DNA of 10,369 nucleotides from Nanobdellota archaeon (GCA_018894775.1 JAHIPG010000303.1:1-10369), one strand, 5' to 3'; shown: positions 1 to 5,922, numbered from the stretch's first letter. A program made the numbers and translations. The notes: generated from the sequence alone by a model not told the origin.

Positions 1-689
1 AAGATCTTTATAATCAGGAAAAGATAGAAGAGTTTAATAAAAAGATTGCTGATTTGGAAGAACAAAAATCTGGGCTGATACGGGCTAACCAGGAATTATT
101 CGCTTTGAAAGGGGAAGTTGATTCTCTTGAAAAAAAGATAAAACAAAATGATCAATTTATAACCACTTACCAAATTTATTTCCAATTTAGGGAAGGAATT
201 AAGGATTTTGAGGAGAAGTATGGAAATTTCAGCAAACAGTTATTGATTGGTCCTATTAAGCGTGAATTCTTGAATCAGGAAGGTCTAAATAAGGGTGATA
301 TAGAAAGTGAAAGTAGGATTTTTAGTTCTATTGAAGAAACACTTCATGATTATTTTGGTCTATATTTTTCACAGGAAGGATATAAAAATCTTAAGGTTGA
401 TATGCCTGGCAATCCAGCGAAGCCGTTAATACCTTTTTGGTTAGGGCTTACATCAGTTTTAGTATTTCCTATAGTGCGTAACATGTTATTAAGAAAGTAT
501 GTTAAGGGTAAAGCAGATGATGAGATAGAATATCTTTTATCTGGTTGTGCAGGCATGTTCAATGGATTTGCAGGCGCTATTTTTTGTGGTTTGCCTTATT
601 GCCTTCCTGCACTTATGCTTTCACCTCTGATATTGCAGCCTTTCTTTAAGCTTACAAAATTTGACCCGATTGATGAGATGATAAAATGA
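1..689 (+). CDS. Tandem paralogue 1 (partial, C-terminal part): membrane-associated protein of unknown family
   Basis: The reading frame is open from base 3 with no stop, and its upstream residues (DLYNQEKIEEF) align with the middle of the next two genes (DLYQQKDSI). This is therefore the C-terminal ~228 residues of a ~460-residue protein whose start lies outside the window; the TTG at 54 is internal. A Lys/Glu-rich helical stretch, probably coiled coil, is followed by the shared DFEEKYG motif. From base 408 comes the conserved C-terminal domain: GNPA, then PFWLG, a hydrophobic segment, RN, a charged linker, a second hydrophobic segment with FNG, and MLSPL..QP.FK..KFDP. This copy lacks the DGLHPL and PAR residues found in copies 2 and 3; it reads CGLPYC and PAL instead. 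Its stop overlaps the next start (ATGA, 686-689), which indicates translational coupling. No function is recognised. That it is a paralogue is certain from alignment; its role is unknown. Confidence 0.88.
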   Translation, partial: DLYNQEKIEEFNKKIADLEEQKSGLIRANQELFALKGEVDSLEKKIKQNDQFITTYQIYFQFREGIKDFEEKYGNFSKQLLIGPIKREFLNQEGLNKGDIESESRIFSSIEETLHDYFGLYFSQEGYKNLKVDMPGNPAKPLIPFWLGLTSVLVFPIVRNMLLRKYVKGKADDEIEYLLSGCAGMFNGFAGAIFCGLPYCLPALMLSPLILQPFFKLTKFDPIDEMIK

Positions 690-717
690 AAGTTTACAAA
701 AAATTTAAAGGAATGAG
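686..717 (+). repeat. Near-identical 5' coding repeat, copy A
   Basis: The first 32 bases of paralogue 2 match the first 32 bases of paralogue 3 (2072-2103) with one T/C difference. Outside this start the two genes differ much more at the nucleotide level. This is either recent duplication or gene conversion confined to the start, or strong constraint on the signal-peptide n-region and translation start. Confidence 0.85.
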
Positions 718-2065
718 TAAAAAAGCTAAGGCTTCTTTGATCGGAACAACTGTATATGCAGCAACTTTAGCATTGCCTGTCTATGCAGCTGTTGAGCAGG
801 AATTGAAACAGCCTATGCATCCTATCAGTCTAGAACATATCACCACTTCTGAGCAAGCTGTTAATCTTTACAAAGAAAAACTTGTTGAATACACTTCGGA
901 CAAATTCTTAGAGGAGCAGGAGCTTAAGAATCTTTATGATTTGAATCTTAAGAAAAAGGAATTGTTTACTCAGAAAAAATATGATTTTGAGTTACAGTAT
1001 AGTAAGGGTATTGATGTTGAGTATATAGTTGAGCAGATTGATGCTTATGATGAGAAGCTCACTACAAGCAGTCGTGTTCCTGTTTTCAAAGGTGTTAAGG
1101 AAAGGCTTGAGAATGACATATTATCTTTTTATCATGGTATCCTTGGTAATGATGAGAAATTGAAGGTAGTCTATTCTGCTGACACTGAAGTCTATACCAA
1201 ACTGACACCTGTTCTTAAGGAGATAATATCTGATACTGATAAGATAATGAAGGAATATTACAATGATAACAAGTTGGAATTATTATTGGAGATGGATAGC
1301 TATCGGCTTAATGATGTTCTTACATTGTATGGCTTGATGGGTAGGAGGGATAAGTTTGTTATGGCTCAGGAAGATCCTATCATTAAGAAAATCAAAGATT
1401 TATATCAACAGAAAGACAGTATCCTTAATTCTGATCAGAATGTTGCTTTAAAAAATAAGATTAATAGCCTTGAAGAAATGTTAGACAATGTTGCTAGGGT
1501 CTTAAGACATTTTTCAGAATATTTGGATCATAAATCTGATGTTGATGATTTTGAGAAGAAATATGGTAACCATAATAAGGATATAACACATTCTCTTGTC
1601 GTTTCTTATCAGTTTGAGCGGAAAGGTTTGCAGCCTAGTAAACGTGACCGTTTCGATGCTTTAGAGATACAGGAGAAAAAATTCAAGAAGGAAAATATTG
1701 AAGTTATCTTTAACTTAGAGAATTATTTTAGTTCCCAGGGTCTTGAGGCAAAGATTGCAGAGATAGGTAATCCTGCAGCAAAAAGAATTCCTTGGTGGCT
1801 CGGCACATGGATTATAGGTTTTTTAGGACCGATAGCACGTAATATAGCTATAAAGGCTTACATGAGGGGAGGGAAGATGAAGGATGGTTGTGAGTATTTT
1901 TTTTCAGGTGCTTGTGGTGCTGCCAATGGTCTTGTTGGAGCTTTTTTGATTGATGGTTTACACCCTTTGATTTTTCCAGCCAGAATGCTTTCACCTTTGA
2001 TTATTCAGCCTGCTTTTAAATTATTGAAGATAGATCCTTGTAGGAAAATATCAGAGGAGTTATAA
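686..2065 (+). CDS. Tandem paralogue 2: signal-peptide-bearing helical protein with conserved C-terminal membrane domain, unknown function
   Basis: 459 residues. The basic N-terminus (MKVYKKFKGMSKKAK) is followed by a hydrophobic stretch (about residues 16-33) ending PVYAA, which resembles a Sec signal peptide with an AxA-like cleavage site or an uncleaved anchor. Residues ~35-355 are mostly charged helix, probably coiled coil in part, and include the family motif DFEKKYG. The C-terminal domain (residues 361-459) has GNPA, PWWLG, a hydrophobic segment with GPIARN, a short basic loop, a second hydrophobic segment with GAANG, then DGLHPL, PARMLSPL, QPAFKLLKIDPC. The start is fixed by the ATGA overlap with the preceding gene and by the N-terminus shared with the next one. 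The gene order suggests one operon of three. An exported or membrane-anchored structural or envelope role is inferred; no known family was recognised. Confidence 0.92.
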   Translation: MKVYKKFKGMSKKAKASLIGTTVYAATLALPVYAAVEQELKQPMHPISLEHITTSEQAVNLYKEKLVEYTSDKFLEEQELKNLYDLNLKKKELFTQKKYDFELQYSKGIDVEYIVEQIDAYDEKLTTSSRVPVFKGVKERLENDILSFYHGILGNDEKLKVVYSADTEVYTKLTPVLKEIISDTDKIMKEYYNDNKLELLLEMDSYRLNDVLTLYGLMGRRDKFVMAQEDPIIKKIKDLYQQKDSILNSDQNVALKNKINSLEEMLDNVARVLRHFSEYLDHKSDVDDFEKKYGNHNKDITHSLVVSYQFERKGLQPSKRDRFDALEIQEKKFKKENIEVIFNLENYFSSQGLEAKIAEIGNPAAKRIPWWLGTWIIGFLGPIARNIAIKAYMRGGKMKDGCEYFFSGACGAANGLVGAFLIDGLHPLIFPARMLSPLIIQPAFKLLKIDPCRKISEEL

Positions 2066-2071
2066 AAGAAG

Positions 2072-2103
2072 ATGAAAGTTTACAAAAAATTCAAAGGAAT
2101 GAG
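2072..2103 (+). repeat. Near-identical 5' coding repeat, copy B
   Basis: Partner of the repeat at 686-717, with 31 of 32 bases identical; it encodes MKVYKKFKGMS in both genes. Confidence 0.85.
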
Positions 2104-3454
2104 CACAAAAGCGAAGCTTAGTTTAGTTGGGATATCGTTGTATACTGCTACTTTGGCTGCTCCTGTCTACAGTGCTGTTAAGGATGAGTTTAATGAGCCT
2201 GTACAGCCAATTAACTTAGAACAGGTAATCAATACCCCTCAGATTGAAACTCTTTACAAAGAGAAACTTGCAGAATATTCACTTGATAACAAAATAAGTG
2301 TTGTTGAGATGGAAAACATTTATAAGATCCATCAGAAGAGGAGGGTATTTTTGGAGAGTGATAAAGAGGCTATTAAACAGGATTTTAAGGAAACAAAGAA
2401 TAAGATTGAAATTTTAGATAATAAAATAAATAAGTATATTGAAGATCTTGAGTATGGTCAGAAGATTGATGTTCTTTCAGGTACCCGTGAAAATTTTGAA
2501 AAACAAATACTCTGTTATTATGTTGGTTTGATTGGTGAAGAGGATAGTGTTAATGTGGATTATTCTGCAGAGTCACCAATCGATGAAAAGATCATCCCTA
2601 TATTCAAAGAGATTATTATTGATGCTGACAGGATATTAAAGAAGTATTATAAGGATGCCCGTTTGGAAATATTATTATCAAAAGATTCTTACCAGATTAA
2701 GGATATTCTATCTGTTAATAAGTTGATTCAAAGGTCAGATTATTATGATAAGTCCAAGGAAAATGATATTAAGAAGAAGATTGGTGATATCAAAGCTGAG
2801 AAGGAAAACCTAATTAGCATTCCTGCTAATTCTAGCTTATTGAAAAACATGGAAAACTTGAACAAGGCTATAGAATCAAATATTAACTTTGTGTACTATG
2901 CTGAGAAATATTTTGAGCATAAGAAATCTATTGAAGATTTTAAGGAAAAGTATGGTGATATGAGTAAGCAATGGATGATTTCTTTTTTTAAATATAAGTT
3001 GTTAGATAAGGAAGGTTTGGATACTAAGAGTCGTCATAATACTACTTGGGGACTTATTGTTGCTGGGAGGGATTTTGATGCAGATAGGGAAGAGGTAGTT
3101 TCAAACTTAGAATCTATGCTTAAAATAGAAGGTTCTGAGCCAAGTATAGAATCTTTTGGAAACCCTGCAAAGCTTAAGTTTCCTTGGTGGCTTGGTAATA
3201 TTCTTATTGGTATTGGTCTGCCTGTTATTCGTAACATGATTCTTAAAGGGTATATCAAAAAGGATGCAGATGGGGAAGAATATGCAGGTACTTTTTTTGC
3301 TGGTCTTTTTAATGGTATTATGGGAGGGGTGCTGATTGATGGATTGCATCCTTTGGTGATGCCGGCCAGGATGCTTTCACCTCTACTCTTACAGCCTATT
3401 TTTAAGGTTCTGCATATAGATCCCTGTAAAGATATCTCCAATGAAGTGCTCTGA
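2072..3454 (+). CDS. Tandem paralogue 3: signal-peptide-bearing helical protein with conserved C-terminal membrane domain, unknown function
   Basis: 460 residues, homologous to the previous gene over its whole length. The N-terminus is nearly identical (MKVYKKFKGMSTKAK), then a hydrophobic stretch ends PVYSAV, again signal-peptide-like. The central part is charged helix with matching landmarks (YYVGLIG against FYHGILG; a shared VxYSA; DFKEKYG). The C-terminal domain starts at residue 363: GNPA, PWWLG, a hydrophobic segment with RNM, a charged linker, a second hydrophobic segment with FNG, then DGLHPL, PARMLSPL, QPIFKVLHIDPC. It starts 6 bases after the previous stop. GAGGAG at 2054-2059 lies 12 bases before the ATG and may serve as a distant ribosome binding site, or translation may be coupled. 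It converges with the small minus-strand gene 7 bases downstream. The function is unknown; an envelope location is inferred from the signal and membrane segments. Confidence 0.92.
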   Translation: MKVYKKFKGMSTKAKLSLVGISLYTATLAAPVYSAVKDEFNEPVQPINLEQVINTPQIETLYKEKLAEYSLDNKISVVEMENIYKIHQKRRVFLESDKEAIKQDFKETKNKIEILDNKINKYIEDLEYGQKIDVLSGTRENFEKQILCYYVGLIGEEDSVNVDYSAESPIDEKIIPIFKEIIIDADRILKKYYKDARLEILLSKDSYQIKDILSVNKLIQRSDYYDKSKENDIKKKIGDIKAEKENLISIPANSSLLKNMENLNKAIESNINFVYYAEKYFEHKKSIEDFKEKYGDMSKQWMISFFKYKLLDKEGLDTKSRHNTTWGLIVAGRDFDADREEVVSNLESMLKIEGSEPSIESFGNPAKLKFPWWLGNILIGIGLPVIRNMILKGYIKKDADGEEYAGTFFAGLFNGIMGGVLIDGLHPLVMPARMLSPLLLQPIFKVLHIDPCKDISNEVL

Positions 3455-3461
3455 AACTTTT

Positions 3462-3650
3462 TTATGCAAGGCTTATTACGCTTACCAGGAATAGTGTGAA
3501 GCCGGTGAAGAATCCTAAGATTCCATAGTCAAACATTAAGAGTCTTGAGCTTGATAATGCAATACTCCCCAGCATGACTACTAGCCCGAAACCTATCAGC
3601 ATAAGTGCTCCAGAAATATCTCTCTTTCTCTTTTTACGCCACGTTCTCAA
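3462..3650 (-). CDS. Small two-helix membrane protein, hypothetical
   Basis: 62 residues starting at TTG. The start is well supported. A strong Shine-Dalgarno sequence, GAGGTGAT (minus strand, 3657-3664), lies 6 bases before the TTG, and an in-frame stop sits just upstream, so no ATG or GTG alternative exists. The N-terminus is very basic (MRTWRKKRKR), followed by two hydrophobic helices at about residues 13-34 and 41-62 joined by a short polar turn. By the positive-inside rule the N-terminus should be cytoplasmic and the protein a membrane hairpin. It converges with the tandem paralogue array, its stop lying 7 bases from the last paralogue's stop. It is divergent from the SdpI-like gene. No family is recognised and no function can be assigned. 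Its size alone would make it doubtful; the ribosome binding site makes it likely real. Confidence 0.72.
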   Translation of the reverse strand: MRTWRKKRKRDISGALMLIGFGLVVMLGSIALSSSRLLMFDYGILGFFTGFTLFLVSVISLA

Positions 3651-3656
3651 GGGTAT

Positions 3657-3699
3657 ATCACCTCTTTAACTATTCTTTATGTGCTTTTTTCATATTTAA
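3657..3699 (-). promoter_or_regulatory. Promoter and ribosome binding site of the small membrane protein gene
   Basis: On the minus strand a TATA-like TTAAATAT (3692-3699) lies about 45 bases before the TTG start. A transcript starting some 25 bases below it would have a leader of about 20 bases carrying GAGGTGAT (3657-3664). The Shine-Dalgarno sequence is clear; the TATA box is inferred. Confidence 0.5.
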
Positions 3700-3733
3700 G
3701 TGTTTGTATTAACTGTAGGGTTTGGAAAAAGTA

Positions 3734-3739
3734 TTTATA
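3734..3739 (+). promoter_or_regulatory. TATA-like box for a leaderless SdpI-family gene
   Basis: TTTATA is centred about 25 bases before the ATG at 3762, with no ribosome binding site between. That is the spacing expected of an archaeal promoter producing a leaderless transcript, and it is the main argument for ATG 3762 over the in-frame TTG at 3756. Confidence 0.6.
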
Positions 3740-3761
3740 CTCTTATTGCTAATTATTGATT

Positions 3762-4415
3762 ATGAAAAAGAAAGAATTTTTGCCGTGGGCTTTAATCATA
3801 GTTTTGTTCATAACAGCTTTTTATGTCTATCCTTCGATGCCTGATGTTATGCCCACCCATTGGAATGCTAAGGGTGAGGTTGACGGCTATAGTTCTAGGC
3901 TTGTTGGTGTTTTTTTGATGCCTGTAATGGCTATTGGAATATATTTGTTATTATTCCTTGTTCCTTCTATCGCTGTGTTTAAGGAGAATGTGAAAGAATT
4001 TGAGCCTTATTATTATTGGTTTAGGGTTGCTTTTGTTGCTTTCATGGGCTTCATCTACGTTTCATCGCTTATGCCTAATTTTGGTTTTAAGTTCAACATG
4101 ACCAGGCTAGTAATGCCTGCTATTGGGGCTCTTTTTTTCCTGATAGGTTTTGCTATTCACAAGGTTAAGAGGAATTATTTTATTGGTATAAGGACTCCTT
4201 GGACTTTGAGCAGTGATTATGTGTGGAAGAAGACTCATGAGAAGGGAAGTAGGTTGTTCATGGCTCTTGGAGTTATTGCCTTATTGATTTCTTTCCTTCC
4301 GGAAGTTTTTTGGGGTTTTATGGTTTTTGTCTTTGCTTTTGTTATCTGGTGTTTTGTATATTCTTACTTGGTTTTTCAGGAAGAGTTGAAGAGTCTTGGT
4401 AAGAAGAAAAAGTAA
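3762..4415 (+). CDS. SdpI/DUF1648-family integral membrane protein
   Basis: 217 residues from ATG 3762; the TTG six bases earlier is also in frame, but the TATA spacing favours the ATG. The N-terminal DUF1648 signature is clear: one transmembrane helix (about 7-23), then a loop with MPTHWN and G.VDGY (residues 30-43). Further hydrophobic segments follow at roughly 48-70, 87-105 and 117-135. The SdpI domain shows the hallmark RNYFIGIRTPWTLSSDYVW followed by KTHEKGSRLF, then two more membrane helices and a basic tail (KSLGKKKK). In Bacillus subtilis, SdpI gives immunity to the SdpC killing factor and takes part in signalling. Most family members in other organisms are uncharacterised, and no SdpC-like toxin is seen here, so the specific role is open. 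It is divergent from the small membrane protein gene and is followed by the methyltransferase gene, which has its own promoter. Confidence 0.9.
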   Translation: MKKKEFLPWALIIVLFITAFYVYPSMPDVMPTHWNAKGEVDGYSSRLVGVFLMPVMAIGIYLLLFLVPSIAVFKENVKEFEPYYYWFRVAFVAFMGFIYVSSLMPNFGFKFNMTRLVMPAIGALFFLIGFAIHKVKRNYFIGIRTPWTLSSDYVWKKTHEKGSRLFMALGVIALLISFLPEVFWGFMVFVFAFVIWCFVYSYLVFQEELKSLGKKKK

Positions 4416-4417
4416 CC

Positions 4418-4425
4418 TTTTTTAA
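4418..4425 (+). promoter_or_regulatory. T-run/TATA-like box between the SdpI-like and KsgA-like genes
   Basis: TTTTTTAA begins 3 bases after the SdpI-like stop and is centred about 27 bases before the ATG at 4449. The position suits an archaeal T-run terminator for the upstream gene and, at the same time, a TATA box for a leaderless transcript of the downstream gene. No ribosome binding site precedes 4449. Confidence 0.45.
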
Positions 4426-4448
4426 CTTGGGATTCTAATTTTTATCTG

Positions 4449-5216
4449 ATGAAAGCAGATATGGATCAGCATTTTATGGTTGACCATAGTTTGATAAAGA
4501 GAATTGTTAAGTATTCTAGTCTTAGTGGTAAGGATATCGTTCTGGAGATTGGTTCTGGCAAAGGTTTCCTTACTAGAGAGTTGGTTAAATATTGTAGGGT
4601 TATAGCTGTTGAAAAAGATGAAAGTTTTGGAAAAGAGTTATCAAAATTGGGTAATCCCCATAAGAATCTTATGGTTGTTTTTGATAATGCTTTGGAAGTT
4701 ATGAAACAGTTTAAGTTTAATAAGGTTGTTGCTAATATTCCTTATGCTCTTTCTGAACCTTTGTTGAGAAAATTGTTCAGGAATCAGCCTGACTTGGTGA
4801 TAATCACTGTTTCAAAAAGTTTTGCCAGTAAGATTACTTCAAAAAGGTTTAAGATTGGTTTACAAACGCAATTGTTTTTCACTGTTGAGGTTTTGGAGAA
4901 AGTTCCCAGAAAAGCATTTCTGCCGAGGCCAAAGACTGATTCTGCTATTGTGAAACTTATTCCAAGAGAGGAAGAGTCTTTTTCAACTACAGATATTGTT
5001 CTGAGATTTTTTACTTTGCAGGATGATAAGAAGACCAAGAATGCATTGAGAGAATCTTTGGTAAATGGTTTAGGTCTTACTAAGAGGAAATCAAAAGATA
5101 CTATTTCCCAGCTTAAACTTTCTGATTCTGTTTTGGAGAAAAATTCTGATTTGTTGAGCTTTGAGGAGTTTTCTAAGCTGAAGAATTCTTTAGTTAAAAA
5201 TTTAAATAAAAAATAA
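4449..5216 (+). CDS. ksgA: KsgA/Dim1-family 16S rRNA adenine N6,N6-dimethyltransferase
   Basis: 255 residues, about the usual family length. The family dimethylates two adjacent adenines in the 3'-terminal hairpin of small-subunit rRNA using S-adenosylmethionine, late in ribosome assembly. Visible motifs are the QHFMVD entry (residues 7-12), motif I LEIGSGKGFLT (32-42), acidic E55 ending strand 2 (ribose contact), D79 in DNAL (adenine contact) and catalytic motif IV NIPY (96-99) followed by LSEPLL. The target-recognition region reads FLPRPKTDSAIVKL (157-170), and a C-terminal helical domain contains KTKNALRESL, as in archaeal and eukaryotic Dim1. The segment after motif IV (TVSKSFASKI) lacks the usual QKE..A.R pattern and the loop after it is short, so this is a divergent member. 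An Erm-like methyltransferase of other specificity is less likely. The gene is read from its own apparent leaderless promoter. Confidence 0.9.
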   Translation: MKADMDQHFMVDHSLIKRIVKYSSLSGKDIVLEIGSGKGFLTRELVKYCRVIAVEKDESFGKELSKLGNPHKNLMVVFDNALEVMKQFKFNKVVANIPYALSEPLLRKLFRNQPDLVIITVSKSFASKITSKRFKIGLQTQLFFTVEVLEKVPRKAFLPRPKTDSAIVKLIPREEESFSTTDIVLRFFTLQDDKKTKNALRESLVNGLGLTKRKSKDTISQLKLSDSVLEKNSDLLSFEEFSKLKNSLVKNLNKK

Positions 5217-5243
5217 AAAATTATTAGAAAAAGGTTCCTAAGA

Positions 5244-5273
5244 CCCAGCTTTAGCTTCTGTTTTAACTGGGGG
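5244..5273 (+). repeat. IS left-end subterminal hairpin
   Basis: CCCAG (5244-5248) pairs with CTGGG (5267-5271), enclosing AGCTTTAGCT and a T-rich loop. It is related to the right-end hairpin but imperfect. By analogy with IS200/IS605 it is the structure TnpA binds as single-stranded DNA. Confidence 0.65.
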
Positions 5274-5282
5274 ATACAGGAC

Positions 5283-5298
5283 TTGCCCTTTAGGGCAA
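5283..5298 (+). repeat. Perfect 6-bp hairpin in the tnpA leader
   Basis: TTGCCC (5283-5288), loop TTTA, GGGCAA (5293-5298). It lies between the IS left-end hairpin and the transposase start. Confidence 0.75.
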
Positions 5299-5301
5299 AT
5301 T

Positions 5302-5325
5302 AAGAAAAAGCGTAAGCTTTTTCTT
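5302..5325 (+). repeat. Perfect 10-bp hairpin with GTAA tetraloop in the tnpA leader
   Basis: AAGAAAAAGC (5302-5311), loop GTAA (a GNRA-type loop in RNA), GCTTTTTCTT (5316-5325). It is the longest perfect stem in the leader. T-runs follow within 20-30 bases (TTTTTTT at 5342-5348), so it could attenuate transcription reaching the transposase. Confidence 0.8.
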
Positions 5326-5368
5326 CAAAGAAGTTCTAGAATTTTTTTGCATAGCGAATTTGATGCGA

Positions 5369-5382
5369 GTATGAGCTCATAC
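5369..5382 (+). repeat. Palindrome upstream of the tnpA start
   Basis: GTATGAGCTCATAC is a perfect 14-base palindrome. Its right half (CTCATA, 5376-5381) is also complementary to TATGAG at 5425-5430, which contains the tnpA start codon, so alternative pairing could hide the start. Confidence 0.75.
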
Positions 5383-5383
5383 A

Positions 5384-5407
5384 CGTTTTTCAGCTGTGTG
5401 AAAAACG
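5384..5407 (+). repeat. Perfect 9-bp hairpin next to the tnpA ribosome binding site
   Basis: CGTTTTTCA (5384-5392), loop GCTGTG, TGAAAAACG (5399-5407). It ends 5 bases before the ribosome binding site GAGGTGA (5413-5419). ATGCG (5363-5367) and CGCAT (5406-5410) can also pair across the last two stems, with two bases shared, giving competing structures. Confidence 0.8.
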
Positions 5408-5425
5408 CATACGAGGTGAATTGAT

Positions 5426-5860
5426 ATGAGTAGTGTGAACTCTAATGAGTTAAAAAAGTTTTCCCATAGTTTGGGACAGAATTGGTACCATGTTGTTTTG
5501 GTGACTAAGAAGAGAGGTAAGATTTTTCAGTGGAAGGAGACGAAAGAGATTGCAGAGAAAGCTTTTGAGTGGATATGTGAGAGGCATAACATTGATTTGT
5601 TTACGAAAGAAGTTATGCCTGACCACGTACATTTGTTTGTTTCTTGCCCTCCTGATTGTTCAATCAGGAAATTGTTTCAACTGTTGAAAGGAGGAAGTTC
5701 TTATTACATACGAAAGAATTACCCTTCGCTTAAGAAATATAAACATCTGTGGAATAGAGGAACAATGTACAGAAGTATAGGAAGTGTAAGCTCAGAAACA
5801 GTAAAGCATTACATAGAGAAGTCAAACAGTTGGTCAAGAACGAAACAGAAAACACTTTAG
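5426..5860 (+). CDS. tnpA: IS200-type HUH (Y1) transposase TnpA
   Basis: 144 residues, usual for TnpA. It catalyses single-strand excision and insertion of the element through a 5'-phosphotyrosine intermediate, acting as a dimer on subterminal hairpins. The HUH motif is HVH (67-69) in MPDHVHLFVSCPP. The catalytic tyrosine is most likely Y129 in VKHYIEKS. Other family landmarks are the GQNWYHVVLVTKKR start, LKGGSSYYIRK (87-97) and LWNRGTMYRSIGSVS (108-122). The position four residues after the tyrosine, normally Gln as the third metal ligand, is Ser133 here. GAGGTGA (5413-5419) lies 6 bases before ATG and fixes the start. The gene is preceded by a heavily structured leader, consistent with the tight expression control known for IS200. 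The element may or may not still be active. Confidence 0.93.
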   Translation: MSSVNSNELKKFSHSLGQNWYHVVLVTKKRGKIFQWKETKEIAEKAFEWICERHNIDLFTKEVMPDHVHLFVSCPPDCSIRKLFQLLKGGSSYYIRKNYPSLKKYKHLWNRGTMYRSIGSVSSETVKHYIEKSNSWSRTKQKTL

Positions 5861-5872
5861 TGATTTAGCGTG

Positions 5873-5922
5873 AAAATCGGCGATGAAGACCCCCAAGCTT
5901 TAGCTGGGGGATAGCCGATTTT
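5873..5922 (+). repeat. IS right-end nested hairpin
   Basis: The outer stem is AAAATCGGC (5873-5881) with GCCGATTTT (5914-5922), perfect over 9 bp. The inner stem is CCCCC (5890-5894), a bulged A, AGC, loop TTTA, GCT and GGGGG (5906-5910). The inner part is the TnpA-type subterminal hairpin and resembles the left end. The whole, ending in TTTT, could also act as a terminator-like structure behind tnpA. Confidence 0.8.

Noticed and set aside
350..562. Minus-strand open frame of 70 codons
   Set aside because: It lies opposite the conserved C-terminal domain of paralogue 1, which is supported by homology to two neighbours, and it has no ribosome binding site.
3034..3441. Two minus-strand open frames (135 and 80 codons) under paralogue 3
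   Set aside because: Both lie opposite a coding region well supported by paralogy; their composition is typical of antisense shadow frames.
4784..5038. Minus-strand open frame of 84 codons
   Set aside because: It lies entirely opposite the KsgA-like gene, which carries clear family motifs.
5217..5425. Possible CRISPR, riboswitch or tRNA in the structured region before tnpA
   Set aside because: The hairpins differ in sequence and spacing, with no repeated unit and no cloverleaf; they are better explained as the IS left end and transposase leader.
5450..5632. Minus-strand open frame or antisense RNA over the start of tnpA
   Set aside because: IS200 elements can carry an antisense RNA against tnpA, but no promoter could be recognised on this strand, and the open frame is a shadow of the transposase.
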